Source of the DNA: Streptomyces carminius
GTDB lineage: Bacteria > Actinomycetota > Actinomycetes > Streptomycetales > Streptomycetaceae
Assembly (NCBI RefSeq): GCF_002794255.1
Contig: NZ_PGGW01000069.1
Location: forward strand, 248,001-312,000
Direction: 5' to 3'
DNA: 64,000 bases
Shown here: piece by piece, positions 23,233 through 30,954 of the stretch
How positions within the stretch are numbered: position 1 is the first letter of the stretch
Layout: each line of letters starts with the position of its first letter
The notes under the pieces: generated by a model
The model's database searches: none
The model's input: the letters and a program-made list of their open reading frames with translations, nothing else
What the model was told of the DNA's origin: nothing
Position numbers and translations under genes: made by a program

Positions 23233-25494
23233 TCAGGCGTCGTGCAGCCCGGCCTTCTCGTGCAGCTTCCGCAGCGGGCGCGGTGCCCACCAGTTGACGC
23301 TCCCGAGCAGCTTCATTCCGGCCGGCACGAGGATGCCGCGCACCAGGGTGGCGTCCACGAGCACCGCCAGGGCCAGTCCCGCGCCCAGCAGTTTGAGCAG
23401 GCTCAGCTGCGAGGTGGCGAGCGCGGCCATGACCGTGGCGACCACCAGGGCGGCGGCGGTGATCAGCCGGCCGGTGTGGTCGATCCCGAACACCACCGCC
23501 CGGGTGTTGTCCCCGGTCGCCAGGTACTCCTCGCGGATGCGGGAGAGCAGGAAGACGCTGTAGTCCATGGACAGACCGAACGCCACACAGAACATCAGCA
23601 GCGGAACGGTCACCTCCAGTTGCCCGGTGTGGGTGAAGTCGCCGACCAGCCACTTGAGGTGGCCGTCCTGGAAGACGTGGACCATCGCGCCGAAGGAGGC
23701 GGTGAGGCTCAGCACGTTGAGCAGCAGGGCCTTCAGCGGGACGACCAGGCTGCCGGAGAACAGGAAGAGCAGGACGAACATGCTCAGCGTGATCACCGCG
23801 GCGGCCCAGGGTATGCGCTCGCCCAGCGCGTCCTTGGTGTCCACCAGTGCCGCGGCCGGTCCGCCGACCAGGACGGAGGAGGGCGCGTCCACCGCGCGCA
23901 GCGCCCGCACGTGCTCCTCGCCCGCCGCCGAGTTGGGGCCGGGGGCGGGGACGACCGACAGCCAGGTGCCGCCGCCCTCCGAGCCGTCCGCGTAGGCGGC
24001 CGAGCCCGGCCCGGGCGGCGCGACCCGGCGGCCCCCGGCCCAGCTCCCGGCCGCCCCGTCCACCCGCGCCGTGCCCTCGACGCGGGAGAGATCGCGGGCG
24101 TACCGCGCCAGGTCCGCCCGCCGCTCCCCGGGGTCCAGGCCCGGCAGGACCACCGTCGCCGGGGAGGTGGCGGCGCCGGGGAACTCCTCGCGGACGGTGT
24201 CGGCGGCGGCCCGGGCGCTGCTGCCCGCCGGGAGGATCCGGTCGTCGGTGAGACCGAAGCGGGCGTGGCCGAAGGGCAGCGCGAGGACGATCAGCAGCGC
24301 GGCCACGGCTCCGCCGAGCAGCACCGGGCGGCGCATCACCCCGCTCACCAGCCAGTGCCAGAAGCCCTGTCCGTCCGGCCGGGAGCCCGGCAGGCGGCGG
24401 CGCAGGCCCGCGAGGACGTCGAACCGGTCGATCCGCCGGCCGATCAGCGCGAGCACCGCGGGCAGGATCAGCAGGGAGGCCGCCGCGGCGAGGACCACCA
24501 CCGCGATCCCGGCGTAGGCCAGGGACTGCAGGAAGTACACGGGGAAGACCAGCATCGCGGCGAGTGAGAGCGCCACGGTGAGCGCCGAGAACAGCACCGT
24601 CCGGCCGGCGGTGCGCAGGCTCTCGGCGACCGCCTCGCCCACCTCCCGGCCCCGGGCCAGCTCCTCGCGGTAGCGGGTGACGATGAACAGGCTGTAGTCG
24701 ACGGCGAGTCCGAAGCCGAGGGCCGTGGTGATGTTCATCGCGAACAGGGACACCTCGGTGAACTCCGCCATCAGGCGCAGCACCGCGAGGGTGCCCAGCA
24801 CCGACACGACGCCCACCAGCACCGGCAGGAGGGCGGCGACCAGGGAGCCGAAGGCGGCCAGCAGGATGAGCAGGGTCAGCGGTGCGGCGATCAGCTCCGC
24901 CCGGGTCAGGTCCTCCTGGCTCTGCTTCTCCAACTGGTCGTTGAGCGGGGCGTCGCCGGTGGCCGTCACGGTGAACGGGCCCTGTTCGCCGGTGAGTCCC
25001 GGTACGAGGTCCTGGGCCGCGCGGGTGGCCCGGTCCTCGTCGCCGGCGAGTCCCACCAGGACCAGGGCGGAGCGCCCGTCCTCGGAACGCAGTGACGGGT
25101 CGCCGGTGGTCCAGAACGACTCCGCGAACACCACGGAGGACTCCGCGCGGAGCCGCTCGGTGAACTCCCGGCCGGCCCGGGCGGGTTCCGGCCGGTCCAC
25201 CGGGGTGTCGGCCTCCAGCAGCAGGACCATGTCGGGGGACCCGGCCCCGAAGCGCTCGGTGAGCAGCCGCTCGGCGCGGGCGGACTCGGAGTCCTCGGGG
25301 GTGTAGCCGCCGCCGGACAGGTGCCCGGCGACTCCGCTCCCGAACAGGGCGGCCGCCACGGAGAAGGCGGCCACCAGCAGGAAGACCGGCGTCCGGTGCC
25401 GGATCAGGGCGCGGGCGAGAGCCGTGAGCCGGCCGTGCGGCGGGGGCGGCTGCGGGGTGTCCCCGCCGGTGTGCGGCCGTGTCGTCAGAGCCAC
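23233..25494 (-). CDS. MMPL/RND-type membrane transporter
   Basis: A 753-residue transporter with the duplicated MMPL layout: a membrane helix near residue 30, a large outer-face loop, five helices, a cytosolic loop, then a second helix, loop and five helices. Conserved membrane motifs include FGLAVDYSLFIVTRYREEL in the first half and FGLSMDYSVFLLSRIREEY in the second, each carrying the Asp-Tyr pair that relays protons. Such proteins export lipids or small hydrophobic molecules using the proton gradient. The GTG at 25494 has GGGAG upstream. A TetR gene precedes it in the same direction and is likely its regulator. Confidence 0.9.
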   Translation of the reverse strand: MALTTRPHTGGDTPQPPPPHGRLTALARALIRHRTPVFLLVAAFSVAAALFGSGVAGHLSGGGYTPEDSESARAERLLTERFGAGSPDMVLLLEADTPVDRPEPARAGREFTERLRAESSVVFAESFWTTGDPSLRSEDGRSALVLVGLAGDEDRATRAAQDLVPGLTGEQGPFTVTATGDAPLNDQLEKQSQEDLTRAELIAAPLTLLILLAAFGSLVAALLPVLVGVVSVLGTLAVLRLMAEFTEVSLFAMNITTALGFGLAVDYSLFIVTRYREELARGREVGEAVAESLRTAGRTVLFSALTVALSLAAMLVFPVYFLQSLAYAGIAVVVLAAAASLLILPAVLALIGRRIDRFDVLAGLRRRLPGSRPDGQGFWHWLVSGVMRRPVLLGGAVAALLIVLALPFGHARFGLTDDRILPAGSSARAAADTVREEFPGAATSPATVVLPGLDPGERRADLARYARDLSRVEGTARVDGAAGSWAGGRRVAPPGPGSAAYADGSEGGGTWLSVVPAPGPNSAAGEEHVRALRAVDAPSSVLVGGPAAALVDTKDALGERIPWAAAVITLSMFVLLFLFSGSLVVPLKALLLNVLSLTASFGAMVHVFQDGHLKWLVGDFTHTGQLEVTVPLLMFCVAFGLSMDYSVFLLSRIREEYLATGDNTRAVVFGIDHTGRLITAAALVVATVMAALATSQLSLLKLLGAGLALAVLVDATLVRGILVPAGMKLLGSVNWWAPRPLRKLHEKAGLHDA

Positions 25495-25514
25495 GGGTTC
25501 TCCCAGGGGTTCTC

Positions 25515-25573
25515 GGTGCGATGCGGTGCGGAGCGGTGCGATGCGGTGCGGGGCGGTGTGGGGCGGTGCGGGC
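25515..25573. repeat. Tandem 20-bp repeats upstream of the MMPL gene
   Basis: A 20-bp unit (GGTGCGATGCGGTGCGGAGC) occurs at 25515-25534 and again at 25535-25554 with one change. A degenerate third copy reaches 25573. The array lies 20-80 bp before the MMPL start, within the 180-bp tetR-MMPL gap, where it could affect expression or copy number by slippage. Confidence 0.7.
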
Positions 25574-25674
25574 ACGGACACGTCACCGCCCAGCCGCGGT
25601 CGGAACGCGCCGGGTGCCGGGCCACCGGGCGCCACGGATGCCGTACGGGGGCCGGTCCCGGGCCCTCCCGGGCC

Positions 25675-26322
25675 TCAGCTCCCGCCGACGAGGTGGTGGC
25701 ACAGGGCGGAGTGGACCCAGTCGGCCCACTGCTGCGAGGTCCAGCCCCGTTCGGTGACCAGCAGGTGGTACATCTCGGGCCCCAGCAGGCCGTAGCCGAT
25801 GTCCGCGGCGCGGTCGGGGGTGAGGGAACCGGGCAGCGGGTGCTTGTCCGCCAGTGCCTTCACCAGGTACTGCTGCACCTCCAGGCGCTGCCGCTTGTTG
25901 CGCTCCCACAGCGGGGCCACGTCCTCGTTCGAGACGGCCGCGTTGCGCAGCACCTCCAGCAGTTCGCCGACCCGCTCGTAGATCTGCCGGGCACCCGTCA
26001 CCTGGTGGCGCAGCTGGGCCTGTGGGGACTCGGCGGCGACGGCCTCCCGCACCCACCGGCGCTCCAGCGTCGGGACCGGCTCGTCGTCCCCGGCGACGCG
26101 TACGTCGACCAGTTCCTTGAGGATCGTCGGCTTGTTCCCGAAGTTGAAGTAGACGGTCTGGACCGCGACCTCGGCCTCCCGGGCGATCGAGTCGATCGTC
26201 GTCCCGTCGTAACCATGGGCGGTGAAGAGCCGGAGCGCCGCGTCGAGGATGCGCCTCCTGGTCTCCTGCGCCTTCTGCTGTCTGACACCGGACTTGGCCT
26301 TCATCCTCGTACCACCCGCCAT
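25675..26322 (-). CDS. TetR-family repressor
   Basis: A 215-residue regulator. Residues 15-65 are the TetR helix-turn-helix (RRRILDAALRLFTAHGYDGT then IDSIAREAEVAVQTVYFNFG). The rest is the helical ligand-binding and dimer domain. The start at 26322 leaves only a few bases to the operator, so either the mRNA is leaderless or the ATG at 26304 is used. It is divergent to an MFS exporter and upstream of the MMPL gene. All three may respond to one compound released through the palindromic operator between them. Confidence 0.88.
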   Translation of the reverse strand: MAGGTRMKAKSGVRQQKAQETRRRILDAALRLFTAHGYDGTTIDSIAREAEVAVQTVYFNFGNKPTILKELVDVRVAGDDEPVPTLERRWVREAVAAESPQAQLRHQVTGARQIYERVGELLEVLRNAAVSNEDVAPLWERNKRQRLEVQQYLVKALADKHPLPGSLTPDRAADIGYGLLGPEMYHLLVTERGWTSQQWADWVHSALCHHLVGGS

Positions 26323-26326
26323 TCAC

Positions 26327-26354
26327 TGTAGTTCTACTCTAGAGTGAGACTACA
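26327..26354. promoter_or_regulatory. Palindromic TetR operator in a divergent promoter
   Basis: The half-sites TGTAGTTCTACTCT (26327-26340) and AGAGTGAGACTACA (26341-26354) form a 28-bp palindrome with 22 of 28 positions symmetrical. It sits between the tetR and MFS starts, is AT-rich for this genome and overlaps the expected promoters, so binding should block both genes. Confidence 0.75.
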
Positions 26355-26384
26355 ACACAATCGGCGCGAGGAGGGGGACCGAGG

Positions 26385-27581
26385 ATGGCCGCACGGCCCG
26401 CACCACGGACGGACGACCGGGTACCGGAGGCGCCCGCCGGACTGCTGCCGCTGCTCACGGCGGGCATGGGGCTGGCGATGTTCGTGCTCTTCGCGCTCGG
26501 CGCGCTGGGACCGTGGCTCCTCGGTGAACTGGAGATCTCGCGCTCCCAGCTCGGCACGCTGACGGCGTCGGCCTTCGGCACCGCCTCCGTGCTGTCGCTC
26601 TGCACCGGCCATCTCACCGACCTCCTGGGAGGCCGCCGCACCCTGACGGCGCTCCTGGTGGCGGTGGCGGCGGCCTTCACCGTCCTCTCGCTGGGCGGCG
26701 GGTACGGCCGGCTGCTGCTCGCGGTGGTGCTCGCCGGAACCGCCCAGGCGTTCGCCAATCCCGCGACCAACCGGCTGATCGCCGTCCATCTGCCGCCCCC
26801 GCGGCGGGCCGCGGCCGTGGGCGTCAAGCAGTCCGGGGTGCAGATCGGCGCGTTCGCCGCCGGTCTGCTGCTCCCCCCGCTGGCGGCGGCGCTCTCCTGG
26901 CGTACGGCACTGGCCCTGGTCGTTCCGGTGGCGCTGGCCGCGGCGGTCCTGGCCCTGCGCCTGCCGCCCGACCATCCGCCGGCCGAGCGGCGGACGGGCG
27001 GTCTGCTGCCCGCGGCGCCCAACGCCCCCGCCCGCCGGCTCATCGGCTACTCGTTCGGTGTCGGCACCGGTCTGGCCGCCCTCAACACCTATCTCCCGCT
27101 CTACGCCCACGAGGAGCTCGGCATGGGTGAGCGGGCCTCCGGCGGGCTCATCGCGGCGCTCGGCGTGGCGGGCATCGCGGCCCGTGTGCTGTGGACCCGC
27201 CACAGCGGGCGCGTCGCCGACGTCTCCGGCCCGCTGCTCGTCCTGGCGGGGGCGTCGGTGTGCCTGGTGCCCCTGCTGCCGGCCGCCACCGCGCTGACCC
27301 CGCTGGTGTGGCTCGGCGCCGTCGGCCTGGGCGGGACGGCGGTGGCGGCCAACGCGGTCTCGATGGTCGCGGTGGTGCGCAGCCCGGTGTTCGGCGCCAC
27401 CGGGCACGCCTCGGCCCTGGTCTCGACGGGCTTCTTCGGCGGCTTCGTCGCCGGGCCGCTCGCCTTCGGACTCCTGGCGGACGGCCCGGGCGGCTACCCG
27501 GCCGGCTGGGGACTGGTGGGCGCCGCCTTCCTCGCCTCCGTGCTGTGCGGAGCGCGGCTGCGTGCGGTGACGAGCCCATGA
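26385..27581 (+). CDS. MFS exporter
   Basis: A 398-residue protein with twelve predicted membrane helices. The loop between helices 2 and 3 has the shortened MFS signature GHLTDLLGGRRTL, and a second-half counterpart (WTRHSGRVAD) follows near residue 270. The family exports drugs or metabolites by proton antiport. The ATG at 26385 is preceded by GAGGAGGGG. It is transcribed away from the TetR gene over the 28-bp operator and is its most likely target. Confidence 0.85.
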   Translation: MAARPAPRTDDRVPEAPAGLLPLLTAGMGLAMFVLFALGALGPWLLGELEISRSQLGTLTASAFGTASVLSLCTGHLTDLLGGRRTLTALLVAVAAAFTVLSLGGGYGRLLLAVVLAGTAQAFANPATNRLIAVHLPPPRRAAAVGVKQSGVQIGAFAAGLLLPPLAAALSWRTALALVVPVALAAAVLALRLPPDHPPAERRTGGLLPAAPNAPARRLIGYSFGVGTGLAALNTYLPLYAHEELGMGERASGGLIAALGVAGIAARVLWTRHSGRVADVSGPLLVLAGASVCLVPLLPAATALTPLVWLGAVGLGGTAVAANAVSMVAVVRSPVFGATGHASALVSTGFFGGFVAGPLAFGLLADGPGGYPAGWGLVGAAFLASVLCGARLRAVTSP

Positions 27582-27585
27582 GGAC

Positions 27586-27614
27586 GTCCCCGGCACGCGG
27601 GCGGTGCCGGGGAC
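27586..27614 (+). terminator. Hairpin terminator of the MFS gene
   Basis: GTCCCCGGCAC (27586-27596) and GTGCCGGGGAC (27604-27614) pair perfectly around 7 bases, just after the stop codon. Confidence 0.8.
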
Positions 27615-27718
27615 ACCGGACGGACGGCGACGCGCCTCACTTCTCGTCGCCCGCCGGGCTCACCGGCCGCGGCCCCGGGCGTGCCGTTGTCCCCGGGGGG
27701 CGTCCCCGAGACTGGCCG

Positions 27719-27780
27719 GCGCCGCAGGAAGGGCGGCGAGCGGCGTGGAGAGCGCCGAGGGGTCGCCGCCTCCGCCGGGA
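27719..27780 (-). pseudogene. Relic of the 3' end of an SPFH gene
   Basis: GCGTGGAGAGCGCCGAGG and neighbouring bases match the coding end of the SPFH gene near 31061-31096 with few changes and one gap. A preceding piece (GGGCGGCGAGC) matches 31026-31036, with about 24 bases missing between them. On the minus strand this gives DPSALSTPLAALPAAPA, similar to the C-terminus of that protein. No other part remains. Confidence 0.5.
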
Positions 27781-27870
27781 CCACCGCGCCCGGGTGCTCC
27801 GAGCGTCCTCCCCCGATCGGCGGGTCGCCGTGCGGGTGGGCGGAACACGGTCCCTGGGATACTCGCTCCC

Positions 27871-28524
27871 ATGCCCCCTCCGCAGGAAGATTCCTCCCTG
27901 GCCGCGTACGAGCTGCTGCGCCGGGACCGCCCCGAGCTGTTTCACAACGACGGGGAGGGCGGTATCGACGTCATCGACCCTGCGGAAGCCGCGGAGGACG
28001 CGGGGAGGATCGGGATCGTCTACAGCGACGAGTACATCCGTCTCCTCCGTGATCCGGTGCGGTTCCCCGACGGCCGGGTGGGTACGTATCTGCGGATCAT
28101 CAGTGCCTCCGAGGGACCTGCCGGAGCGGTTCTGCCCCTCGTCGACGGACGCGTCGTCCTGCTGGAGAATTACCGGCACGCCACCCGCTCGTGGCATCTG
28201 GAGATCCCCCGGGGGTTCGGCACGGAGGGCCTGACGGCCGAGGAGAACGCACTCAAGGAGCTCAGGGAGGAAGTCGGCGTACGGGCGGTGTCGTCCATCA
28301 CCCCCCTCGGAACAGTTCATCCGGACACCGGGCTTCACGGCCAGTCCGTACACCTCTTCCTGGCAGTGCTGGACGCGCTCGGCGCCGTGGAGACGGGCGC
28401 AGGAATCCGCGGCACCGTGCTGCTCACCCCACAGGAGGTCGACGACAGGGTTCTGAGCGGCACCATCACCGACGGCTTCACCCTGGCAGCCTTCACCCAG
28501 GCCCGCCTGCGGCGGTTGCTCTGA
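27871..28524 (+). CDS. NUDIX hydrolase (ADP-ribose pyrophosphatase-like)
   Basis: A 217-residue protein. The NUDIX segment GFGTEGLTAEENALKELREE followed by VGV (about residues 112-134) keeps the metal-binding Glu pair of the REUXEEXGU part. The earlier Glu of the consensus is Leu and the Arg is Lys, so the box is not perfect. The surrounding strands (LVDGRVVLLENYRH before, TVHPDTGLHGQ after) are as in NUDIX enzymes acting on ADP-ribose and nucleotide sugars. It cleaves a nucleoside diphosphate linked to another group; the true substrate is unknown. The gene is monocistronic. Confidence 0.8.
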   Translation: MPPPQEDSSLAAYELLRRDRPELFHNDGEGGIDVIDPAEAAEDAGRIGIVYSDEYIRLLRDPVRFPDGRVGTYLRIISASEGPAGAVLPLVDGRVVLLENYRHATRSWHLEIPRGFGTEGLTAEENALKELREEVGVRAVSSITPLGTVHPDTGLHGQSVHLFLAVLDALGAVETGAGIRGTVLLTPQEVDDRVLSGTITDGFTLAAFTQARLRRLL

Positions 28525-28756
28525 CTGCGTGACGGGCCCGAGCGCGGCCGGTGCCGTACGGGCGTCGGGATTCCTTGGGCGGGCTCGTCCCCGGTCCGGC
28601 GGCGTCCTTGCGCGTTCCGCGGCAGCCGCCCGTGGTGGGGACGGGGCCGGACGTCCGCCGCCCTTCCCTGGTCACCGGCGCGCGGACCCGCCGTGCCACC
28701 CCCCTGCCGCGCCACCCCCTGGGAGACGGACCGGGGAACCACGCCGTGAGGCGGTC

Positions 28757-30274
28757 CTATCTCCCGTTCTCGTCCTCCGGTGCGTTGAGGGTGGCCTGCT
28801 GCGCGGCCTGGCCGTCCGCCTCGCGGAGGGCGAATCCCGCCTCCTGCATCCGCCTGGCCAGATCGTCCCACTCGTCCCTGGTGTTCTGGAACTCGACCTG
28901 CATCAGGTCGAAGCTCGTCTCCAGTTGCCGTCCGGCACGGCGCTGGTCCCGGCCGACCACGGAGAAGCGGACGACGGCCTTGGACGCCTGTGTCGCGATG
29001 GACTCGGCCACGTTGCCCGCCACCTCGATGTGGGGCTCGTTGTCGAACACCATGGACATGACCGAGCCAAGAGTGTGAACACTCAGCCTGATGATGGGCT
29101 GCCACCGGTCCGCCGCACCCTCACGGCGTCTTCCGACGATGCCGGTGAGCCGCTCGGCCAGTGCCACGTACCGGTCGTAGACCTCCTGGCCGCGGGCCGT
29201 GAACTCCTCGGGTGCCGTCGGCATGCGCTCGGGTTCGCTGAGGAGACGCAGCAGGCTGTCCTTGTAGCGAAGCCATTCCTCGGTTCCTCTGGCCTGACGC
29301 ACGTGGTTCAGCTCCAGCCCGGTGAGCCCGACGTCGAGCGGTCTCTGCGCGAGGGCGAACGCCTGCTGCCTGAGCATGTGGACGAGTTCATCCGCGGGCA
29401 CGGCTCTGCCGCTGCTCATGGCGCGGTCCACCTCTTGCAGGGCCGTGCGGTCCAGCGAGCCGGTGGGCGTCATCGGGAAGCGGCCCACTGCGTCCGGCAG
29501 GGCGATGTTGTACTTCAGATCGGCGAGCTGTTTCAGTTCGGCCGCGAACGGCTTGGTCCGGTCGTATCTGCCGTCCGCGGGATCGGTGCCGTCGGCGACG
29601 ACGAATTTTCGGTAGAACTGCTCCCTGGTGACGGACTCCTCGCCCGCCGCCCAGTTGTTGACCTCGATCAGCCGGGCCTTCAGCAGTCTTGCTTCCTCCG
29701 GGGCGAGCCCGAAATCGCGCTCCAGGCTCGCCACCTCGAAGTCCGGCAGTACGAGCAGTTGGCGGCGGAACGGGCGCTGGAGCTTGGTGCGGGTGGCGTC
29801 CTCGTTCTGCGCTTTGTCCCAGGAGAGCCGCAGACAGCTCCCCGCGGTATCGCCGACCACCTCCCGCCAGGCACTGGCCCCCTCCGGTTGCACGGTGAAG
29901 TCGTACTCGTCCACCAGGCTGTCCTCCTGGTAGAGGTAGGGGACGATCACCGAGTCGCCGAGCAGTGCCTTGAAGGCCGTACGTGAGGGACCGTCCTCCT
30001 GGAAGTCCCGGTAGACGACCGGGTTGTTGAGGAAGAACGCGCGGTTGACGATGACCTGCTGTGCGTTCAGGAGCGCCCGCAGGTACTCGTGGCGCACCGC
30101 GCGCAGTCGCTCCCCGATCACCCGGGAGTCCCGGAGCGACGTGCCATGCGCGAGCATGGTGGTGAGCAACTCCCGGGGGATCCACTGGTTGTCGAGACAC
30201 TGGGCCACGACCGCGACCGATTCGAGATCACCGCTGATGATTTTGTTGAAACTCGTGCCCGACACGTGCGGCAT
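28757..30274 (-). CDS. Conserved-looking protein of unknown function (505 residues)
   Basis: A long soluble protein, mostly helical, with no signal peptide, membrane segment or motif that I recognise. Visible blocks are an N-terminal start region (MPHVSGTSFNKIISGDLESV), repeated aromatic and charged helices (RAFFLNNPVVYRDFQEDGPS; WDKAQNEDATRTKLQRPFRR) and a C-terminal acidic end. The ATG at 30274 has GGGAGAACG upstream. Codon bias is weaker than in neighbours and the upstream DNA is AT-rich, which suggests recent arrival. The nearby transposase relic supports this. A defence or phage-related role is possible but not shown. Confidence 0.7.
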   Translation of the reverse strand: MPHVSGTSFNKIISGDLESVAVVAQCLDNQWIPRELLTTMLAHGTSLRDSRVIGERLRAVRHEYLRALLNAQQVIVNRAFFLNNPVVYRDFQEDGPSRTAFKALLGDSVIVPYLYQEDSLVDEYDFTVQPEGASAWREVVGDTAGSCLRLSWDKAQNEDATRTKLQRPFRRQLLVLPDFEVASLERDFGLAPEEARLLKARLIEVNNWAAGEESVTREQFYRKFVVADGTDPADGRYDRTKPFAAELKQLADLKYNIALPDAVGRFPMTPTGSLDRTALQEVDRAMSSGRAVPADELVHMLRQQAFALAQRPLDVGLTGLELNHVRQARGTEEWLRYKDSLLRLLSEPERMPTAPEEFTARGQEVYDRYVALAERLTGIVGRRREGAADRWQPIIRLSVHTLGSVMSMVFDNEPHIEVAGNVAESIATQASKAVVRFSVVGRDQRRAGRQLETSFDLMQVEFQNTRDEWDDLARRMQEAGFALREADGQAAQQATLNAPEDENGR

Positions 30275-30582
30275 CTCGTTCTCCCGGTTGCCAGAAGCCG
30301 TCAGAGGGGTGGTCCTGACGATCTCTCACCGAGGCATGGAAAGGAATGACGTGTCGGTGATTTGGCTTCTCCAGTCGGATAATCGCCGTGGCCTGCTCAA
30401 TAATGATTGAAAGTGACAGATATTTGGTGAGTCGGGTCTTCTCGGTGAAATGATCTACGCGAAGCCGGATGAGGTTCTGGTACCCGAGTGGGTCGGGCGG
30501 TCCTGCCCCGGGGGCGGGCAGACGTAAAGCCCCTGGTAGGAACGGGTCTGCCAAGATCGCGTCCGCAGCCGGCGGCTTCACG
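30275..30582. other. AT-rich 308-bp spacer upstream of the orphan gene
   Basis: The base composition is clearly lower in GC than elsewhere (for example AATAATGATTGAAAGTGACA near 30400). It probably contains the leftward promoter of the 505-residue gene. No coding frame is supported. It runs into the transposase relic. Confidence 0.5.
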
Positions 30583-30900
30583 TTGGTCACCTATCGAGCC
30601 CTGCTCGACGTCCCGCGCCACGTCGTGGAGTATCTCGCCCGCCTCCTGACCGCCCACCGCCGCCGGATCGGCACTCCGCGCGGCCCGCGGGCGCTGGGCC
30701 CGTTCCGCCAGGCCGTGCTGGTGCTGCGCTGGTTCCGCCACCGCACCTGCGTCCACTGCCTGGCCCACGACGCGGACATCTCCCAGGCCACCGGCTACTG
30801 GGGGCACCGCCCGGCCGAAGGCTGGGTGATCACCCGGGTGCCGTCTTCCCCGGCTCCGCCCTGCGCGGGGGTACGGCTGTGCCGAGTGGTGCGTCCATGA
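30583..30900 (+). pseudogene. IS5-family transposase relic (N-terminal HTH only)
   Basis: The frame reads VTYRALLDVPRHVVEYLARL ... ALGPFRQAVLVLRWFRHRTC ... DADISQATGY, the N-terminal helix-turn-helix domain of IS5/IS1647-like transposases. Similarity ends near 30816; the DDE catalytic domain is missing and the frame then runs through unrelated sequence to 30900. The terminal inverted repeats are not found. A dead insertion-sequence fragment. Confidence 0.8.
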
Positions 30901-30902
30901 GT

Positions 30903-30934
30903 ACGCCCCCGGGGCCGTCCGGCACCGGGGGCGT
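30903..30934. terminator. Hairpin downstream of the SPFH operon
   Basis: ACGCCCCCGG (30903-30912) and CCGGGGGCGT (30925-30934) pair perfectly across 12 bases, 21 bases beyond the stop of the leftward SPFH gene. Confidence 0.65.
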
Positions 30935-30954
30935 GAAGCAGTCACCGCGTACCG

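Noticed and set aside
28525..28756. Minus-strand small frames between NUDIX and the orphan gene
   Set aside because: Arg/Gly-rich composition, no ribosome site, no coding bias.
30469..30582. Start of the transposase relic at 30469
   Set aside because: The residues before the VTYRALLDV segment are low-complexity and unlike any transposase. Similarity begins only near 30583.
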